Positions 4,659 through 11,408 of a DNA stretch of 11,408 nucleotides are shown here, piece by piece. The stretch covers positions 1 through 11,408 of the forward strand of contig JAOPUS010000270.1 of assembly GCA_025963345.1 (NCBI GenBank). The letters are read 5' to 3'. The stretch's first letter is position 1; every line of letters begins with the position of its first letter. The DNA comes from Blastococcus sp. (GTDB taxonomy: Bacteria > Actinomycetota > Actinomycetes > Mycobacteriales > Geodermatophilaceae). Made by a program: the position numbers and the translations under genes. The notes beneath the pieces are model-generated. The model worked only from the letters and a program-made list of their open reading frames with translations, ran no database searches and was not told where the DNA came from.

Positions 4659-6506
4659 TCAGCCCGCTGCGTGGACCGCGACCTCGGCGATGTCGGCGGA
4701 GAAGCCGTTCGCGGTGCGCACCAGGCCGGTGATCCAGACCAGCACGAAGCGCGCGGTGACCGGCTTGTCGAACGCGAACTCGGTGCTGTCCTCCACGGTG
4801 CCGTCGGCGGCCGGCGTGAAGCCGTTCAGCGCGTCGGCGGGCTTGTCCGCAGTCCGGATCTCCACCGTGGCACCGGGGGCGATGCTGCTGATGGTGACGC
4901 CCGAGAGGGCCTGCGACGTGCCCAGGTCCAGGACCAGGCCGACGCCGTCCTTGAGGTTGCCGAAGGCCGGGGAGCCGCGGTACTCCAGCGTCGACCACGC
5001 GGTCGAGAGCTTGCCGTCGTGGGCGAGCGGGACGTCCTTGTCGTTCTCCGGCTGGCCGTCGCCAAGCGGGTCGAAGACCGCGGCCGTGACGATCGGGACG
5101 GCGGCGCCGGCGGCTGTGCCACCCGAACCGACGGAGCCGTCGGCGGGTGCGCTCGCCGACGGGGCGGAGCCCTGGACGTCGTCCACGGAGTCGGTCACGT
5201 TGAGCACGGTCGAGCCGACCCACCAGGCGAGCACGATCACCACGATCAGAGCCAGCAGGGGCAGCCCGATGACCACGAGGCGGTGCCGGCGGGCGCCGTC
5301 CTCGTCGTCGATGTCCGTCTCGCCCGTCGGCGGACCGCCGTAGCCGCCGTACCCCTCGTCGGCGAGCATGTCGAAGGACTCGTCCGGGTCGGCCCAGGAC
5401 GGCTCCTCCGCGGCGCCCTGCCGGCGGGTGGGAGCCACGGGGGGAACCGCGTAGGCCCCGGCGCGGGGGGCGACACTGCCGGCGTCGATCGTGTCCCCGC
5501 CGAGGGCGGCCGGCGGCAGCGGGGTGCCGCCCTGGGTCACCGGGCGCACCCGCGGCACCGGCGGCAGCGTCTGCGGGTCGAGGCGCACGGCCTCGCCGTC
5601 GGCGGCCGCGGGGGATGCGTCGGGACGGCGGTCGCGGAGCCGGCGAAGCCAGCCGCTGTCGGTGTCGTCGCGGTGCGGCTCGGTGCGGTGCTGGTGTGAG
5701 TTCGACGTGCCGCCCGGGCCCGTCCGCGGGCGCTCGGCCAGCAGCGACGCCATGGCCGCGACGCTGGAGAGGCTCTGACCCGGCTCGGTCGACCGCGCGC
5801 GGCGGACCAGCGCCAGCAGGTCCGACGGGCCGGTGAGCGGGCGGACGTCGCCGTCGACGGGCGCCAGGCCGGTGAGGCAGGCCTCGAGCAGGGCGCCGAG
5901 GGCGGCGATGTCGCCGTCGATGCTGCCGGTGGCGGCCGGCACGGCCCGGAGGCCCACCAGCCCGTTCGGTCGTAGCACGACGTTCTCGGGGCTCAGGCCA
6001 CCGACGGCCAGGCCCACGCGGTGGGCCTCGGCGACGCCCTCGGCGAGTCGCCGCAGGACCGTGCGGACCTCGCGGTCGGGCATCGGGCCCCGACTGAGCC
6101 GCTCGCGGAGGGTCTCGCCATCGATCCACTCGTTGACGACGTAGGCGGCGCCGCCGGGCGACTGCGGGTCGCCGGTGCCCTCGGAGGCGTCGTAGACCAT
6201 CGCCAGTGCGGGCGTGGCGAGGCCACCGGCGGTCAGCGCCCGGCTGATCCAGGCGTGCGCCGCGGGCCCGGCGGGGGCGTGCACACGGATCGCGACGTCG
6301 CGGTTGAGGACCCGGTCCTTCGCGCGCCAGCAGCGGATGACACCGGTGGGGGTCGGCTCGTCCGGTCCCACCTGGTCGATGGGTCGGTAGCGGTCGGGAA
6401 GACCGGTGGTCGTCGATGTCATCGACACTGTCGACCCCCTGTCCTGAACCAACCGCCGGCGCGAGTGCTCCGGCGGCGGCGACGCGTCCTGCGAGGAATG
6501 GGTCAT
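4659..6506 (-). CDS. Membrane-anchored pseudokinase with extracytoplasmic discoidin-like domain (MurJ partner)
   Basis: 615 residues. A Ser/Thr-kinase fold covers about 40-258 (DRYRPIDQV, RDVAIRVHAP, AYVVNEWIDGETL). Its catalytic residues are gone: the VAxK Lys is Arg74, HRDLKPEN is VGGLSPEN (168-175, no catalytic Asp), and DFG is replaced near Arg187-Val189. About 150 Pro/Ala-rich residues follow, then an acidic juxtamembrane stretch, GETDIDDEDG, with Thr397. One membrane helix lies at about 409-431. The C-terminal domain, about 470-615, resembles an F5/8-type (discoidin) jelly roll (HDGKLSTAWSTLEY, GLVLDLG) and should lie outside the cytoplasm. M. tuberculosis MviN (Rv3910) has these parts fused behind MurJ, where a phosphothreonine recruits FhaA; here they form a separate gene. 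ATG 6506 overlaps the MurJ stop (ATGA). ATG 6422 (MTSTTTGLPDRYRP) is an alternative start. I infer a scaffold that couples kinase signalling to lipid II export. Confidence 0.88.
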   Translation of the reverse strand: MTHSSQDASPPPEHSRRRLVQDRGSTVSMTSTTTGLPDRYRPIDQVGPDEPTPTGVIRCWRAKDRVLNRDVAIRVHAPAGPAAHAWISRALTAGGLATPALAMVYDASEGTGDPQSPGGAAYVVNEWIDGETLRERLSRGPMPDREVRTVLRRLAEGVAEAHRVGLAVGGLSPENVVLRPNGLVGLRAVPAATGSIDGDIAALGALLEACLTGLAPVDGDVRPLTGPSDLLALVRRARSTEPGQSLSSVAAMASLLAERPRTGPGGTSNSHQHRTEPHRDDTDSGWLRRLRDRRPDASPAAADGEAVRLDPQTLPPVPRVRPVTQGGTPLPPAALGGDTIDAGSVAPRAGAYAVPPVAPTRRQGAAEEPSWADPDESFDMLADEGYGGYGGPPTGETDIDDEDGARRHRLVVIGLPLLALIVVIVLAWWVGSTVLNVTDSVDDVQGSAPSASAPADGSVGSGGTAAGAAVPIVTAAVFDPLGDGQPENDKDVPLAHDGKLSTAWSTLEYRGSPAFGNLKDGVGLVLDLGTSQALSGVTISSIAPGATVEIRTADKPADALNGFTPAADGTVEDSTEFAFDKPVTARFVLVWITGLVRTANGFSADIAEVAVHAAG

Positions 6507-8551
6507 CCGCGTCCCGTCCGGGCCCTGACAGCAGCCAGGGGCTCCCGGACCTCCGGAACGCGGGCGACCACGAGACCTGCGAGAGCCACGCCGCCGATGA
6601 CCACGGTACCGATCAGCACCTTCCCGAGCGAGCCTGCCGACGACGAGCCGAGCAGGTCATCGGTCACCTTCAGGACGAGCCAGCCCACTCCCCCTGCGAC
6701 GGCCGACACCGCGAGCATGCGCGCGACCGGGCCGAACGTCTCCTTGGTCAGCAGCCCGCCGAGCCTGCGGCGCAGCACCAGGTCGCCGATGACCCACCCC
6801 GCGACGTAGGTGATGCTGGTCACGAGCATGAGCCCGGCGACCACGTGGCCGGGCTCGGCCACTGCGGGCACGAGCAGGAGCAGCGGCACCCGGACGGCGA
6901 CCATGCCGACCTGGATGAGCGTCGGCGTCCGCGCGTCCTTCATGGCGTAGAAGACCCGCAACTGCAGCAGCGTGACCGCCATCGGCAGCAGCCCGAAGGC
7001 GCCGAGGGCCAGCGCGGTACCTATTCCTTCCGCCTCCGCCACGGACGTGTTGCCGCGGGCGAAGGCCAGGACGGACAACGGCGGGCCCAGGACCACCAGC
7101 GCCGCGGTCACCGGCAGCAGGCCCAGGGCGGACAGTCGGGTGCCGAGCGAGAGGTCATCGGTCACGCCGGGCAGGTCCTGCCGGGCGGCCGCGCGGCTCA
7201 TCCGCGGCACCAGGGCGGTGAGCAGCGCCACGCCGATGATTCCGTACGGCATCTGGAACAGCAGGCTGGCGTACTGGAATGCCGTGGAACCCAGACCACC
7301 GTCCCGCTGTGCCTGGTTGGCGGTCCGGAGGGCGACCAGGACGCCGATCTGGCTGACCGCGACGTAGCCGATCACCCACAGCCCGAGCGTCCCGGCCTCC
7401 CGGAGGCCGGTGTTCTTCAGGCCCCACCGGGGCCGCAGGGGAACCCCGGCCTTCTTCAGCAGCGGGAGCAGGACGATCGCCTGGACGGCGATGCCCAACG
7501 TCGTGCCGCCGGCGAGCAGCCACACCTGGCCGGCGGTGATCTGCGCCGGTTCCAGCGACCCGGGCCCACTGGCGGCGATGAAGAGCAGACCGGTCGCGAT
7601 GACCACGACGTTGTTGAGCACCGGGGCCCAGGCCGGGGGACCGAAGACGTCGCGAGAGTTGAGGATCGCCTGGGCGAGCGCCCCCAGCCCGTAGAAGACG
7701 ATCTCGACCAGCAGGATCCGGGACAGCCAGGTGGCCAGCCGCACCTGCTCCGGATCGCCGGTGATGCCGTACAGCGAGGTCAGCAGTGGCGCGACCAGGA
7801 TCGCCAGCCCGGTGACGGCCACGAGCCCGGCTGTCGCGAGGGTGGCCAGCCGCTGGGCGTAGGCCACGCCGCCGTCGCGGTCCCGCTCCTGGGAGTGCAC
7901 CAGCAGCGGGACGACGACGGACGTGAGCACCCCGCCGAGCAGCAACTCGTACACGATGTTGGGCAGGGTGTTGACGGTGTTGTAGGCGTCGGCGACCAGG
8001 CCCACGCCGAGCGCCGCGGCGAGCACCATCGTGCGGATCAGCCCGGTGATCCGGGAGACCAGCGTCGCGACGGCCATCGTCCCGGCGGCGCGCAGGATGC
8101 CCCCGGCCGCGCCGGGCTCGCCCTCGCGGTTCTCGGCCTCCTCCTCGGTCTCCTCCGGCCGCCCCCGCGGGACCGGCGGCAGCGACGTCATCACCTGGGT
8201 GTCGTCGGCCGCGGGCACCCAGCGGTTGCGGGCCGCCGGCGGTGGCGGCGGGGGAAGCGGTCGCGGCTGTGGCGGTGGCACGGGGGGCAGGGAGAAGGAC
8301 GGGCCGGGGTCGCCGAACGGTGCTGACGGCGGCGGTGCCGCGCGGTAGGGCGGCGGCGGGAGCGCCGAGGCGGCGTCGGGGCGGTTGTGCTTCTCCCGCG
8401 CGGGACGGGGCGGCGGGGGCGGCGGCATGCGGCGCGGCCGGAGCGCGTCGTCCCCCTCGCCGTCGCTGCCGTCCGCTGGTTGCTCCATGCCGGGGTTTTC
8501 GACGCCCGGTTCCTGGGCCACCGGGCGGTCGCCCTCGGGGCCGGCCCTCAC
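6503..8551 (-). CDS. murJ: MurJ/MviN lipid II flippase with long proline-rich N-terminal tail
   Basis: 682-residue MOP-superfamily transporter that moves lipid II across the inner membrane. The membrane core starts near residue 153 (AAGTMAVATLVSRITGLIRTMVLAAALG) and contains the usual series of hydrophobic helices up to about residue 665, ending in a short basic tail. Arg167 and Arg173 match Arg18 and Arg24 of E. coli MurJ, which are needed for function. TLPNIVYELLLGGVLTSV is the typical actinobacterial form of the next conserved loop. The first 150 residues are cytoplasmic and disordered, with Pro runs at 43-48, 65-68 and 99-105, then DDTQVM around Thr118 and an acidic EETEEEAE stretch. There is no pseudokinase domain, unlike mycobacterial MviN; it is in the next gene. 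GTG 8551 overlaps the stop of the DUF6049 gene (GTGA) and has GGAG 4 nt upstream. ATG 8488 (MEQPADG) is a possible shorter start. Confidence 0.94.
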   Translation of the reverse strand: MRAGPEGDRPVAQEPGVENPGMEQPADGSDGEGDDALRPRRMPPPPPPRPAREKHNRPDAASALPPPPYRAAPPPSAPFGDPGPSFSLPPVPPPQPRPLPPPPPPAARNRWVPAADDTQVMTSLPPVPRGRPEETEEEAENREGEPGAAGGILRAAGTMAVATLVSRITGLIRTMVLAAALGVGLVADAYNTVNTLPNIVYELLLGGVLTSVVVPLLVHSQERDRDGGVAYAQRLATLATAGLVAVTGLAILVAPLLTSLYGITGDPEQVRLATWLSRILLVEIVFYGLGALAQAILNSRDVFGPPAWAPVLNNVVVIATGLLFIAASGPGSLEPAQITAGQVWLLAGGTTLGIAVQAIVLLPLLKKAGVPLRPRWGLKNTGLREAGTLGLWVIGYVAVSQIGVLVALRTANQAQRDGGLGSTAFQYASLLFQMPYGIIGVALLTALVPRMSRAAARQDLPGVTDDLSLGTRLSALGLLPVTAALVVLGPPLSVLAFARGNTSVAEAEGIGTALALGAFGLLPMAVTLLQLRVFYAMKDARTPTLIQVGMVAVRVPLLLLVPAVAEPGHVVAGLMLVTSITYVAGWVIGDLVLRRRLGGLLTKETFGPVARMLAVSAVAGGVGWLVLKVTDDLLGSSSAGSLGKVLIGTVVIGGVALAGLVVARVPEVREPLAAVRARTGRG

Positions 8552-10884
8552 ACCGGGCTCCGGTTCGGCGGGTGCGCGCCCGTCGCGCCTTCTGGCGCGT
8601 CCTGGTCAGGAGCCGCGGCGGCCGCCCGCCGGCGCCGGAGCACGAGGTTGACCAACCGGCGCAGGAACAGCAGGCCCAGCAGCACGGCGGCGCCGATCGT
8701 GATGATCAGCGAGATCGGCCCGTAGGCGGTGCTCTTGACCTGCAGCGAGATGCGGTTGCCGAGCGGCCCGCCGCTGGGTGTGGTCAATTGCGCCGTCACC
8801 GCGAACCCGCCGGACTGGCGCACCTGCGTCGGCACCTGGAGCGTCGTGCGCTGCCCCGGGGCGAGGATCTGGGTGCCGATGTCGGCGATGGACAGCCCGC
8901 GGGTCCCGCGGATGCGGACATCGAGCCGGACCTCGACGGCGATGGGGAGGTCGTTGCGCACCGTCAGGACGAGCGGGGCGTCACTGGAGGCCAGGCTGTA
9001 GGTGCCATCGGCGGGGGCCAGCAGCGTCACCCGGCCGCGCAGCCGGTCCAGCGCCGACCGGAGCGCGTGCGCGGTGCCGCGGAAGCCCTCGGTGTCGGCC
9101 CGCCAGGCGACGGACGTGGCCCGTGCGATCGCCGCGTCGTAGGCCTGCAGCGCGGTGTCGGCGTCCCCGACGACGGCTCCGGCGAGGTCCTCCCTGACGG
9201 CGACGGCCGCGGCGACGTCGGCCATCCCGGTCGGGTCGAGCCCCGCCGCGTTGCCGGGGGCGGCGAGGTCGCCGGCCGGCGCGGGGGGCACGCCGAACAG
9301 CTCGTCGGGACCCGTGGGCCGCAGCCACGGCAGGCCGGCGGTGTCGGCCATCATGGCGCCGGCGCCCTCGGGTCCGGCCTCCACGTTCCGCGGCGGGGCG
9401 ACCAGCACCGTCTGCTCGGTGCCCGCGGGTGCCTGCAGGCTGAGCACGGCGAGCTCGGCCAGGTAGCGCTGCTCGGCCATGCGCGCTCCGCCCGGCGACT
9501 GCTCGGCGGTACCGACGATCTCGCTGAGCGTCGGGTCGGCCACCAGCGCCTCGACGGGTCCGGCCGCCGTTGCCACCGTGGTGTGGGCGGTGGCACGGCT
9601 GCCCGAGATCCCGACCGCGGTCTCGCCGTCGGTGAGCCCGGCGCTGCCCAGGACCACGCGGCCCACGCCGCCGGCCTGCAGGGTGACCAGCGTCTCGGGC
9701 CGCAGCGTGCCGTCCGCGGCCCACGCGAGGTCGGTGCGCGGGTCGGTGTCGAGCGCGTCGGCCAGGATCCGTGCCCCGGCCGCGGTGTCGTCGCTCCCCG
9801 TCCCGGGCGGCACCGCCCCGGTTTCGTCGGCCGGGGGGAACGTCGCGTCGGCGCCGTTCTGGCCGTCCGGGGGCGGGTCCTGCGCCGTCCCCCCGGGACT
9901 GCCGGGCAGGCTGCGGACCACCACGTCGGGCAGCCCGGCCGCGACGAGGGAGTCGGCGTCCACGTCCCCGTAGGGCAGTGCCACGACCGGGTGGACGGCG
10001 GCGACGGCGGTCAGCCGCTTCAGGAAGGTGGCTGCCGCCTCGGTGCCGCGCCCGGCGCCCTCGACACCGTCGACCGCGTAGGGACCGGCGGCCATGAGCT
10101 CGAGCTCCTCGACCAGCGCGGGGTCGATCGCGAGCGCCACCGGGAGCGCGGGCACGGTCTGGGTGCCGCCCGGCGCGGTGTTCCCGGGCAGCCGCTCGAT
10201 GACGGCCAGTGCCCGGTCGAGCCGGCCGTCGCCGGCGATCGCGTCGGCGAGCTTGTCGTCGAGGAAGTCGCCGGAGGGGCTGCGGTGGGGGCGCTCGGTC
10301 AGCGGCCAGAGCCAGCCGACCGCGGTCCGGGCCGAGGGAACGACGGGCTGCTGGACGAGGAACGTCTGGAGCTCACCCACGCGGCGCTGGTCGCCGTCCA
10401 CGGTGCCGTTGAGGTTGAGCAGCACCGGGTAGACGCCGTCGCGGTCCAGACGCAGCTCGTCGGAGCCGACCGTGTAGCTGAAGTCCAGTTCGCCGCCGGC
10501 GGGCAGTTCGCCGGGCACGCCCTGGAAGGACGGCAGCACCGTGGTCGCCGGGTCGGGGTCCCGGCCCACGGCGGCCAGCTCGTCGCGGGTGGTGAGCACC
10601 TGGCCGCGCTGCAGCCGGACACTGAGATCGCTGATCGCCGAGCCGCCGGTGTTGGTGAGGGTGCCCGTGACGGTCACCATCGCCCCGGGCGTGACGGCGC
10701 GGGGCTCGAACCGGCCCACGTCGATCCGGACCGGCCGGTCGGGGTCGGTCGCGTCGTCCGCCGGGGCGGCCGTGACGATGGGCGGGGCAGCCTGAGCGGA
10801 CGCGATCATCCCCACCGGCGCGAGACCCAGCGCCGCTGCGAGCAGGGGGGCGACGGCGGCGCGCACGAGCGCCGTCCGCGTCAT
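8548..10884 (-). CDS. DUF6049 family exported, membrane-anchored protein (Rv3909-like)
   Basis: 778 residues, of unknown biochemical function. A signal peptide (1-32, cleavage after AQA) and a C-terminal membrane helix (about 721-741, followed by RRLVNLVLRRRR) predict a large extracytoplasmic domain anchored in the membrane. Residues about 50-180 look like an Ig-like/CARDB fold (VTPGAMVTVTGTLTNTGG). The middle holds GWLWPLTERPHR (190-201), LAIDPALVEEL (251-261) and VVALPYGDVDADSL (300-313), a layout reminiscent of TIM-barrel or polysaccharide-deacetylase-like enzymes, but no catalytic set is certain. A second Ig-like region lies at about 620-718. The ATG start has GAGGAGG (plus-strand 10889-10895) 4 nt upstream. 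The stop overlaps murJ, so the two are translationally coupled. This gene precedes murJ in many actinobacteria, suggesting a role in lipid II export or cell-wall assembly (inference). The 75-nt gap upstream shows only a weak 5-bp hairpin (10911-10923). Confidence 0.88.
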   Translation of the reverse strand: MTRTALVRAAVAPLLAAALGLAPVGMIASAQAAPPIVTAAPADDATDPDRPVRIDVGRFEPRAVTPGAMVTVTGTLTNTGGSAISDLSVRLQRGQVLTTRDELAAVGRDPDPATTVLPSFQGVPGELPAGGELDFSYTVGSDELRLDRDGVYPVLLNLNGTVDGDQRRVGELQTFLVQQPVVPSARTAVGWLWPLTERPHRSPSGDFLDDKLADAIAGDGRLDRALAVIERLPGNTAPGGTQTVPALPVALAIDPALVEELELMAAGPYAVDGVEGAGRGTEAAATFLKRLTAVAAVHPVVALPYGDVDADSLVAAGLPDVVVRSLPGSPGGTAQDPPPDGQNGADATFPPADETGAVPPGTGSDDTAAGARILADALDTDPRTDLAWAADGTLRPETLVTLQAGGVGRVVLGSAGLTDGETAVGISGSRATAHTTVATAAGPVEALVADPTLSEIVGTAEQSPGGARMAEQRYLAELAVLSLQAPAGTEQTVLVAPPRNVEAGPEGAGAMMADTAGLPWLRPTGPDELFGVPPAPAGDLAAPGNAAGLDPTGMADVAAAVAVREDLAGAVVGDADTALQAYDAAIARATSVAWRADTEGFRGTAHALRSALDRLRGRVTLLAPADGTYSLASSDAPLVLTVRNDLPIAVEVRLDVRIRGTRGLSIADIGTQILAPGQRTTLQVPTQVRQSGGFAVTAQLTTPSGGPLGNRISLQVKSTAYGPISLIITIGAAVLLGLLFLRRLVNLVLRRRRAAAAAPDQDAPEGATGAHPPNRSPV

Positions 10885-10959
10885 CGGACCTCCTCGCTGG
10901 CGCTCGTCAGCCGCGTGACGCGGGGCCGTGCTGTGCCTATCTCAACCTCGCAAGCTCGG

Positions 10960-11408
10960 TCATGCGCTGTCGGCCAGCAGTGCGGGCGCGCGCTCGACCA
11001 GTGCCCGTTCGTCGGCGTAGGCCAGCCGGCCGCTCAACTCGTCGAGGGGCACCCAGGCGACCTCGGTCACCTCGATGTCGGCGTCGGAGAGGGCGCCCCC
11101 GATCGCGCGGAGCAGGAAGTGGTGCACGGTCTTGTGCACGCGGCGCCCGTCGGCGACGAACCAGAAGTCGATGATGCCGAGCGGCGCGACGACCTCGCCG
11201 ATGATCCCGGTCTCCTCCGCGACCTCGCGGACGGCGGTGTCCTCGGGGGTCTCGCCCTCCTCGATGTGCCCCTTGGGCAGCGACCAGAGGAGCCGCCCGC
11301 GGCGGTCGGTCCGGCCGATGAGGGCGGCACGAGGCCCGGTGACACCGTCGTCGGCCACCACCAGGCCCCCGGCAGAGGTCTCGTCGACCCGGCGCAGCCG
11401 GCGGCCGG
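10960..11408 (-). CDS. Nudix hydrolase, C-terminal part (5' end outside the window)
   Basis: 148 residues are visible, entering from the window edge. The reading frame is open to 11408 and includes RRVDETSAGGLVVADD, the usual N-terminal strand of these proteins, so internal GTG codons near 11361 are not the true start. The Nudix box GX5EX7REUXEEXGU is complete at 11203-11271 (GHIEEGE, then REVAEETGI), with the metal-binding Glu residues present. Nudix enzymes hydrolyse nucleoside diphosphates linked to another group; the substrate is not readable here. LLWSLPKGH resembles MutT4 (Rv3908), which holds the same place upstream of the DUF6049 and murJ genes in M. tuberculosis. The end is a TGA 75 nt before the DUF6049 start, so co-transcription is possible. 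Confidence 0.92.
   Translation of the reverse strand, partial: GRRLRRVDETSAGGLVVADDGVTGPRAALIGRTDRRGRLLWSLPKGHIEEGETPEDTAVREVAEETGIIGEVVAPLGIIDFWFVADGRRVHKTVHHFLLRAIGGALSDADIEVTEVAWVPLDELSGRLAYADERALVERAPALLADSA

Noticed and set aside
3538..5343. Plus-strand open frame of about 600 codons
   Set aside because: It lies antisense to trxB and the pseudokinase gene, with Gly/Ala/Arg/Val-rich low-complexity translation and no recognisable domain. It is an expected shadow of high-GC coding DNA.
4528..6129. Long upstream extension of the trxB reading frame
   Set aside because: The extra residues are Arg/Gly/Pro-rich and antiparallel in style to no known domain. The same DNA encodes the pseudokinase in another frame on the same strand, and a promoter lies just before the chosen start.
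6416..8326. Plus-strand open frame of about 636 codons opposite murJ
   Set aside because: The translation is rich in Gln, His, Gly, Asp and Arg with no motif, and the minus strand carries an unmistakable MurJ. It is a codon-bias shadow.
8220..8425. G-rich plus-strand runs considered as a G-quadruplex or regulatory element
   Set aside because: They are the complement of the CCN proline codons of the MurJ tail, and I do not find four well-spaced runs of three or more G in the 8400-8425 stretch.
10885..10959. Possible promoter between the Nudix and DUF6049 genes
   Set aside because: I see no paired -35/-10 boxes or sigma-R motif. Only a weak 5-bp hairpin is present, so read-through from the Nudix gene is equally likely.

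Overview
The window is a very GC-rich stretch of an actinobacterial chromosome. Every gene I can support lies on the minus strand, so transcription runs from high to low coordinates. The order Nudix hydrolase, DUF6049 membrane protein, MurJ flippase, pseudokinase, TrxB, TrxA, CwlM-type amidase homologue is the conserved block found near oriC in actinobacteria (in Mycobacterium tuberculosis, the Rv3908 to Rv3915 region). Gene order and protein style suggest Geodermatophilaceae or a related family, but that family-level guess is low confidence. There is no sign of mobile DNA, phage, CRISPR or horizontally acquired cargo.

Region by region, in transcription order. (1) 11408-10960: the 3' part of a Nudix hydrolase, truncated by the window edge. 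(2) 10884-4659: three genes joined by 4-nt stop/start overlaps, encoding an exported, membrane-anchored DUF6049 protein, MurJ (lipid II flippase) with a long proline-rich cytoplasmic tail, and a membrane-anchored pseudokinase with an extracytoplasmic C-terminal domain. In mycobacteria MurJ and the pseudokinase are one polypeptide; here they are two coupled genes. (3) 4658-3147: a hairpin, then a sigma-R/SigH-type promoter (GGAAT-N18-GTT), then trxB and trxA, closed by a perfect 17-bp terminator stem. The sigM/anti-sigma pair found here in mycobacteria is absent. (4) 2992-1823: a CwlM-like protein with two peptidoglycan-binding domains and an Amidase_3 domain. It has no signal peptide, and Asp replaces the catalytic Glu. 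(5) 1644-1: a fold-type I PLP aminotransferase from an apparently leaderless promoter, overlapping by 4 nt a D-Ala-D-Ala-ligase-like ATP-grasp gene cut by the window edge.

Most of the genes concern peptidoglycan precursor supply and export and its control (Ddl-like enzyme, CwlM, MurJ, pseudokinase). The thioredoxin system forms an independent, stress-regulated unit in the middle. I do not see an entirely new system. The points most worth a second look are the MurJ/pseudokinase split with its DUF6049 partner, the CwlM active-site change with a PTGTF tail, the sigma-R promoter, and the aminotransferase/Ddl-like pair.
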